From Candidatus Bipolaricaulota bacterium (GTDB taxonomy: Bacteria > Bipolaricaulota > Bipolaricaulia > UBA7950 > UBA9294), in contig WFSM01000045.1 of NCBI GenBank assembly GCA_015485945.1, forward strand, positions 1 through 18,503: a stretch of 18,503 nt of DNA. Reading direction: 5' to 3'. The position numbers and the translations under genes were made by a program. Below are positions 14,359 to 18,503 of this stretch, in pieces. The first letter of the stretch is position 1. Each line of letters starts with the position of its first letter. The notes under the pieces are model-generated. The model saw only the letters and a list, made by a program, of their open reading frames with translations. It had not been told where the DNA came from and did no database searches.

Positions 14359-15990
14359 TTACAGGTAGCCGAGTCCTTTCAGCCGGCGTTTGAGGGCCTC
14401 GTCATCGGCTGACACTGCTGCGCCCACGGGTGCGGTGTGGTACGTATCCGTGGACATCCGCAACGGGTGCGCGCGCCAGTGTGCCGGGGTGTAGGCAGCA
14501 TTCCACACGCGTCCGTCCATGGATTCCGGGATTTCGCAGTCGAGGAGGTAGAGGAGGTTGGGGGCAAGGTCGAGGAGCCGCGCTCCGTCGATCTGCGCTT
14601 GCGGCCGGAACGGATCGCCTAACCCAATCAGGATCCCGTCCATGCGGTGATGGGCACGGAAGATAGGCCGGTCGAACAAGCGGTTTGAATAGAACCCGGA
14701 TGCTCCGTTGGCAATCGTGCGCAGATCCCGAGGAAGGAACATGATGTCCGGGGCTTCTGTTACGTGCGGCCCGGAGTAGACTTCCTCGCGGGGATAAGCC
14801 GTGCCAAGAAGTGGCTCCCCGGTCTTCGGGTTTACTACGGCATTCAGTCGGGCGATCAGCTCGGCGACGAGCGCCTCCCGCTCATCTGGAGGCACAATGC
14901 CATGCGGCTCCCGCCCGCGGACGTTTACGATCACGTGGCCGATGTCAGCGTGGGAATAGGCGCGCGTGCGACTCCAATCGATGTCGTCAAATGACAGAAA
15001 CAGCTTTCCGAGTGCGCGGGCGAGTAGTGTGTCACCGACCGCGTCCAGGAATAAATTAGTCGTGAGGCCGAGGCGGTAGGCAAACGGGTACAGGGAGAAT
15101 CCGACTGTTTGTAGGCGCCGATGTGTCAGGCCGGCGCGGAACAAGGCACGCTTCATCCGTCCCTCCACCCCACCGCGCAGCTTGAGATATCCCTCGCGCC
15201 ACAGCCAGGTGTTGGCCGAGAACGTGAATTCCTCCGGCCCCATTCCATGATCGGACATGAGAACTACGGCGGCATCCATTTTATGAGCCAGTGCCACCAG
15301 TTCACCGACGAGGCGGTCGACCTCCTGAAACACAGTGCGAATGGGATCGAATCCGTTGACGGAGATGCCCCATAGATCGTGTTGTACCTTATCCGTTGTC
15401 TGAAGATGGAGCATGAACAGGTCCCAATCGTAGTGAGTCATAAAGTGGCGGGCGGCGGCGGCGCGGCCGCGGGCTCCCGTTAGTAACTCTTCGACTTTCC
15501 CGCGCACTGTGAACCGGTGTGCGCACTCCGGAAAGAACCGATACCCGGGGGCCGCACGGCGGAGCTCGGCATACGCCTCCTTGGGGTAAGTCGGGGCCGG
15601 ATCAGAGGGTGAAGTAAGCATCCCCGGAATGATGACCCCGTTCACCGGTGGGGGAGGATAGGTGACAGGGACTCCGATGCTGATGACGCGTTTACCCTGA
15701 GAGCTCGCGATCTCCCACACTGTGGGCGCGTCGATGTCGGCGGAATTGACAACACGAAGTTTGTACTCTCCCGGTTTGCGCGTTCTCCACCCGAAGACCC
15801 CATGCTTGCCCGGATTTACCCCGGTCTGAAATGTGGACCACGCCGGCCCGGTAAGCGGAGGGACCGTGCTTCGGAGTTTTCCTATTAATCCATCATTGCG
15901 ATACGCGGTAAGGTGGGGAAGTGCGTCCGCGTATTGCGCCAACAATGGGAACCCAACTCCGTCCAGCCCGATCACAACCGTCTTTGTCAT
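14359..15990 (-). CDS. alkaline-phosphatase-superfamily phosphodiesterase/phosphohydrolase
   Basis: A 543-residue metal-dependent hydrolase of the type I phosphodiesterase / nucleotide pyrophosphatase group. The two-metal site is readable: D10 (I-G-L-D-G-V), nucleophile T47 (P-P-L-T-G-P-A-W-S-T-F), D200 and H204 (T-T-D-K-V-Q-H-D-L-W), D247-H248 (M-S-D-H-G-M-G) and H448 (H-H-R-M-D-G-I-L-I). No signal peptide is visible, so a cytoplasmic enzyme is likely. Its start overlaps the glycosyltransferase stop by 4 bases (ATGA). It is last in the nth-pncC-glycosyltransferase operon. The substrate is unknown; pairing with a glycosyltransferase would fit a phospholipid, nucleotide-sugar or polyprenyl-phosphate substrate, which is inference. 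Confidence 0.9.
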   Translation of the reverse strand: MTKTVVIGLDGVGFPLLAQYADALPHLTAYRNDGLIGKLRSTVPPLTGPAWSTFQTGVNPGKHGVFGWRTRKPGEYKLRVVNSADIDAPTVWEIASSQGKRVISIGVPVTYPPPPVNGVIIPGMLTSPSDPAPTYPKEAYAELRRAAPGYRFFPECAHRFTVRGKVEELLTGARGRAAAARHFMTHYDWDLFMLHLQTTDKVQHDLWGISVNGFDPIRTVFQEVDRLVGELVALAHKMDAAVVLMSDHGMGPEEFTFSANTWLWREGYLKLRGGVEGRMKRALFRAGLTHRRLQTVGFSLYPFAYRLGLTTNLFLDAVGDTLLARALGKLFLSFDDIDWSRTRAYSHADIGHVIVNVRGREPHGIVPPDEREALVAELIARLNAVVNPKTGEPLLGTAYPREEVYSGPHVTEAPDIMFLPRDLRTIANGASGFYSNRLFDRPIFRAHHRMDGILIGLGDPFRPQAQIDGARLLDLAPNLLYLLDCEIPESMDGRVWNAAYTPAHWRAHPLRMSTDTYHTAPVGAAVSADDEALKRRLKGLGYL

Positions 15991-16946
15991 GACAACACCT
16001 CAGTATACGCTTCGATAAGCCGCTCGCCGATATGCGGCAGGGAATGTTCCTCCACAAACGCGTGGCGTGCAACCGGACGGTCCGCAGCGATGAGCTCCAT
16101 TACTGCGTGTGCGAACTCTGCGGGGGTAGTTCCCCAGCGGCCAGCCGGATCTGTCTCCAGCCAGGAGCGATATACCGCAAGGTTGCGCACCACCAACGGA
16201 AGCCCCACAGCCGCTGCTTCGATCACGGCAAGCCCGAGCGATTCGCCGTAGGACGGATGAAAATAAACGTCGCTGCCGCTGTACGCTTCCTCCACCGTGG
16301 GGAGGTACCCAAGAAAGCGGACGTTCTTGGGATGGCGACGGACTGCAACTTCAAACCGAGGATTGAAGCATAACAGCCGGCTTGGGCGTGGCCCTACCCA
16401 GATAAACTGAAATTGCGGCAACAGCCGTGCGACAGCAATGAAGTCATCCACTCCTTTGAGAGGGATCACCTGCCCAACAGCGAGAACGGTGGGGCGGTCG
16501 AGCTTGTATCGTGTCCGAAATAACCGCCGTTTATCCTGATCATAAGTGAATTTAGTTAGGTCAACCCCGCTTGATACCGGCTGCACCGGCCGACTGCCGA
16601 CGAGGGGGATCAATTCCTCTACTGCGGATGCGGATGGAGTGATGATAAGATCGGCACACCGCAGAAACCGCCGCAGATAGGCGCGGTAGCCGGGGACGAC
16701 AATACCGGATAGCGAGAATGCGCCCCGGAGTAAACTCGGAAGTGAGTGCACGCTCGCCACTACTGGTTTGCCCTCCCGTCGCGCCCGGGTTGCATAATAG
16801 AACGACCGCGGTCCGATCCATTGAAGGTGAAGCACGTCGTAGTCAGTGCGTGGGTCGGTTGTCACCTCAACGCCGTAGGAGGTAAGAGCGTGGATCTGAT
16901 TAGTAGTTGCCGCTCCGATCCCCGAACGGTTGACGAGACCGTGCAC
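15987..16946 (-). CDS. GT4-type glycosyltransferase, resembles diacylglycerol glucosyltransferases
   Basis: A GT-B retaining glycosyltransferase, 319 residues from the first standard start (GTG 16946). The C-terminal domain has V-G-Q-V-I-P-L-K-G-V-D (157-167), W-V-G-P-R and the donor motif EX7E (E235, E243 in Y-G-E-S-L-G-L-A-V-I-E). The N-terminal V-N-R-S-G-I-G-A-A-T-T-N-Q matches the S-G-I-G-x-A-x-x-x-Q acceptor-side motif I associate with bacterial mono- and diglycosyl-diacylglycerol synthases. That family normally has about eight residues before this point (M-K/R-x-x-x-Y-L-E). Here the frame continues upstream as I-K-V-C-I-Y-L-E to an ATC at 16970, preceded by AGGAG, so the real protein probably has 327 residues. 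It probably acts on a lipid at the inner membrane; this is inferred from resemblance. Confidence 0.88.
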   Translation of the reverse strand: MHGLVNRSGIGAATTNQIHALTSYGVEVTTDPRTDYDVLHLQWIGPRSFYYATRARREGKPVVASVHSLPSLLRGAFSLSGIVVPGYRAYLRRFLRCADLIITPSASAVEELIPLVGSRPVQPVSSGVDLTKFTYDQDKRRLFRTRYKLDRPTVLAVGQVIPLKGVDDFIAVARLLPQFQFIWVGPRPSRLLCFNPRFEVAVRRHPKNVRFLGYLPTVEEAYSGSDVYFHPSYGESLGLAVIEAAAVGLPLVVRNLAVYRSWLETDPAGRWGTTPAEFAHAVMELIAADRPVARHAFVEEHSLPHIGERLIEAYTEVLS

Positions 16947-16967
16947 TTCCAGATAGATACAGACTTT

Positions 16968-16980
16968 GATCGCCGCTCCT
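16968..16980 (-). promoter_or_regulatory. SD and apparent ATC start codon of the glycosyltransferase
   Basis: On the minus strand AGGAG (16980-16976) is followed after 5 bases by ATC (16970-16968), in frame with the glycosyltransferase. No ATG, GTG or TTG exists in this frame between the in-frame stop of pncC (16991-16989) and GTG 16946, which lies 29 bases from the SD and is too far for it. Confidence 0.55.
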
Positions 16981-16988
16981 TTCCCGGT

Positions 16989-17462
16989 TTAGCAATCAGA
17001 GAGCAGCGCCAACGTGAGTTCTAAGGCGGCAACGGCGGAGTGATGTTTGTTCTCAACCCGCGTTCCTGTCCACCGAAACTGGCGACACAGTGCGCCGTGC
17101 GGTCCCTCAACGCCGATGTACACCAGTCCGACTGGTTTGTCCGAAGTGCCGCCGCCGGGACCGGCAATTCCAGTGACTCCTACCCCGATGTCGCTTGCCA
17201 GCAACGTCCGTGCCCCGTGTGCCATTGCCCGCGCTGTCTCCTCGCTCACCGCTCCCACCGTGGCGAGCACGTGTGCCGGAACGCCCAAAAGGCGCTCCTT
17301 GACGTCGTTTTGATAGGCAATAACCCCGCCGCGAAAGTAATCAGATGCCCCAGGAACATCAGTAATCATGCTTCCGAGTAGCCCACCGGTACACGATTCG
17401 GCAACCGCGATCGTCAACCCGTTGTTTCTAAGGAGTATTCCTAATTCTTCCGCCGGATTCAT
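16989..17462 (-). CDS. pncC: nicotinamide-nucleotide amidase (PncC / CinA C-terminal domain)
   Basis: A 157-residue stand-alone CinA C-terminal domain, the normal size for PncC. It deamidates NMN to nicotinate mononucleotide for NAD recycling. Motifs: A-E-S-C-T-G-G-L-L-G-S (21-31) with catalytic S23, G-A-S-D-Y-F-R-G-G-V-I-A-Y (38-50), N-D-V-K-E (52-56), A-V-S-E-E-T-A (71-77), and G-I-A-G-P-G-G-G-T-S-D-K-P-V-G (99-113). The N-terminal molybdopterin-binding domain of full CinA is absent. ATG 17462 is chosen since upstream sequence is the tail of nth, only 4 bases away. It is second in the nth operon. Confidence 0.94.
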   Translation of the reverse strand: MNPAEELGILLRNNGLTIAVAESCTGGLLGSMITDVPGASDYFRGGVIAYQNDVKERLLGVPAHVLATVGAVSEETARAMAHGARTLLASDIGVGVTGIAGPGGGTSDKPVGLVYIGVEGPHGALCRQFRWTGTRVENKHHSAVAALELTLALLSDC

Positions 17463-17466
17463 GCTG

Positions 17467-18138
17467 CTATTGTCCGCGTTTGTCCGGCTGCTGGCAACTC
17501 GTTGGGCACAGATCCGCAAGCGGGCAGATCGCACATTCCGGGCGGCGGGGGTGACAAATATCGCGTCCGAGGCGAATCAATCCAAGATGGAGTTGGATCA
17601 TAAATTCTGCGCTTTTGGGGAGAATGGCGTTCATACGGATATGCGGATCCTCCGTAGAGCTAACGAGACCGAGACGGCGGGTGACGCGTTTGATGTGGGT
17701 ATCGACCGGGAAATACGGTTTTCCGAACGAGAATAACAGAACGATCCCGGCGGTCTTGTTGCCAACACCGGGAAACGACAGCAGCCACGTCAGTGCATCT
17801 GCTAGTGGCACATCGGCGAGAAATGATATGTCGAGCGTACCCCGTTCCGAGAAAATCCGTTCCAAAACGTGTTTGATCCGCGCACCTTTCTGACGGTGTA
17901 GACCGCCGATTCGAATTGCGGTTGCGATTTCATCTGCGGTGGCATCCATCACCGCTGTGAGCGTTCCAAACCGCTTCATAAGTGACGCATACGCGCGATC
18001 CCGATTTGTATCGTTTGTATTCTGAGAGAGGATCGTGAGTACGAGTTCTTCAACAGGGTCGCGCCGTTGCACCGCGATCGGTCTATAGTAAGCACGCAGC
18101 CGTGCTGCGATCAGCTTTGCTCGTTGTTTGCGGTTCAT
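17467..18138 (-). CDS. nth: endonuclease III, DNA glycosylase/AP lyase
   Basis: A 223-residue base-excision repair enzyme removing oxidised pyrimidines and cutting at abasic sites. The helix-hairpin-helix is L-S-F-P-G-V-G-N-K-T-A (120-130) with catalytic K128; D146 is in P-V-D-T-H-I-K-R. The [4Fe-4S] motif is complete: C195-x6-C202-x2-C205-x5-C211, with a further C215. The S-Q-N-T-N-D N-terminal motif (38-43) is present as in other endonuclease III proteins. ATG 18138 gives the standard length. There is no SD on the minus strand; a -10 box ends exactly 6 bases before the ATG. First gene of a four-gene operon. Confidence 0.95.
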   Translation of the reverse strand: MNRKQRAKLIAARLRAYYRPIAVQRRDPVEELVLTILSQNTNDTNRDRAYASLMKRFGTLTAVMDATADEIATAIRIGGLHRQKGARIKHVLERIFSERGTLDISFLADVPLADALTWLLSFPGVGNKTAGIVLLFSFGKPYFPVDTHIKRVTRRLGLVSSTEDPHIRMNAILPKSAEFMIQLHLGLIRLGRDICHPRRPECAICPLADLCPTSCQQPDKRGQ

Positions 18139-18144
18139 GGTAGC

Positions 18145-18173
18145 AGGATAGAGGAGGATCAGGTGACGTGCAA
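18145..18173 (-). promoter_or_regulatory. nth operon promoter, leaderless arrangement
   Basis: Minus strand: TTGCAC (18173-18168), 17-base spacer, TATCCT (18150-18145), then 6 bases and the nth ATG. This repeats the coaE spacing exactly. The predicted transcript starts at the A of the ATG. Confidence 0.5.
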
Positions 18174-18335
18174 CCGGTGGTCGCGGCCAGTTCGGCGCGG
18201 TCATGCTGCGGATTCAGTGACCGGCGATTGCTCATCTCAGAGTGCGGTGGAAGTCGGTACGGCAATTGGCACTGGTCTGAGCAGGCTACTTGCTTACCTC
18301 AACGGGACGATCGTTTGCGTAACACGATTAGGGGC
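18174..18335. other. no gene seen; possible imperfect hairpin
   Basis: No convincing coding sequence or RNA gene. A weak two-part inverted repeat is present: TGCTCA (18229-18234) with TGAGCA (18278-18283), and inside it AGTGC (18241-18245) with GCACT (18269-18273). It has no T run, so it is not a standard terminator. A long open frame across this stretch on the plus strand lacks an SD and recognisable content. Confidence 0.35.
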
Positions 18336-18503
18336 TCATTTGTTGGACGCGTCCAGCCCGATGATCGCGGTTATGACTCTGTACATTGGACTTGCAGGAT
18401 AATCATAATACCCTATCCTAATAGTTGGTTTACCAGGTGAAGGTGCCCAAGAATCTCTAAAATAAAAGTCTCCCCAAACGTTAATTGCCATAATATTTAA
18501 TTC
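18336..18503 (-). CDS. possible 3' end of a gene entering from the right, unknown
   Basis: On the minus strand a frame is open from the window edge to a TGA at 18338-18336, 55 residues. It reads like protein: M-A-I-N-V-W-G-D-F-Y-F-R-D-S-W near the edge, then P-S-P-G-K-P-T, G-Y-Y-D-Y-P-A-S-P-M-Y, and I-G-L-D-A-S-N-K at the end. An internal ATG (18491-18489) has no SD, so a longer gene starting outside is more likely. Codons are AT-rich for the first 35 or so and GC-rich at the end, a switch within the frame. A competing plus-strand frame covers part of it. Coding status is uncertain and no family is recognised. Confidence 0.35.
   Translation of the reverse strand, partial: ELNIMAINVWGDFYFRDSWAPSPGKPTIRIGYYDYPASPMYRVITAIIGLDASNK

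Noticed and set aside
18067..18402. 111-codon plus-strand frame at the right end
   Set aside because: It begins antisense inside nth, has no SD and no recognisable content; its last part resembles a hydrophobic protein but competes with the minus-strand frame. Left as uncertain.
1..18503. tRNA, rRNA, CRISPR, transposase or attachment sites
   Set aside because: None found on reading; intergenic gaps are too short and show no cloverleaf, spaced direct repeats or transposase motifs.

Overview
The window is bacterial chromosome, densely packed and by eye a little above 55% G+C, with about 19 protein genes and no tRNA, rRNA, CRISPR array or recognisable insertion sequence. Genes are grouped in short operons on alternating strands. 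Several starts have a strong Shine-Dalgarno (SD), while others look leaderless (a -10 box placed just before the ATG). I cannot name the species. The mix of housekeeping genes, unfamiliar conserved proteins and leaderless-looking starts suggests an uncultured bacterial lineage. A candidate phylum such as Bipolaricaulota is only a low-confidence guess.

Layout, left to right. 3-1082 (+) is the 3' part of a GAF-PAS-GGDEF diguanylate cyclase. It is followed by a 70-residue four-cysteine protein and a zinc-type CDF transporter. A MurG-like glycosyltransferase (-) meets the CDF gene tail to tail and shares an inverted-repeat promoter region (3382-3457) with a PlsC-like acyltransferase (+). A response regulator / histidine kinase pair (-) follows, then a secreted DUF4384 protein (-) with its own terminator. 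Dephospho-CoA kinase (+) converges on an MtfA peptidase -> DmpA peptidase operon (-).

10355-14353 (+) is a five-gene operon with a good promoter: a 29-residue membrane peptide not previously listed, a secreted protein made of two diverged copies of one unknown domain, Maf, PanB (ketopantoate hydroxymethyltransferase), and a 421-residue protein I do not recognise whose start overlaps the end of panB. 18138-14359 (-) is a four-gene operon: endonuclease III, PncC (CinA C-terminal type), a GT4 glycosyltransferase with an apparent ATC start codon, and an alkaline-phosphatase-superfamily phosphohydrolase. The last ~100 bases are AT-rich and carry a possible gene fragment entering from the right.

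Themes: envelope and lipid building (acyltransferase, two glycosyltransferases, phosphohydrolase), CoA supply (PanB, CoaE), signalling (c-di-GMP, two-component system) and housekeeping repair/sanitation (Nth, PncC, Maf). The parts most likely to be new are the 29-aa peptide plus duplicated secreted protein, the PanB-linked unknown protein, and the cluster of leaderless or non-standard starts.
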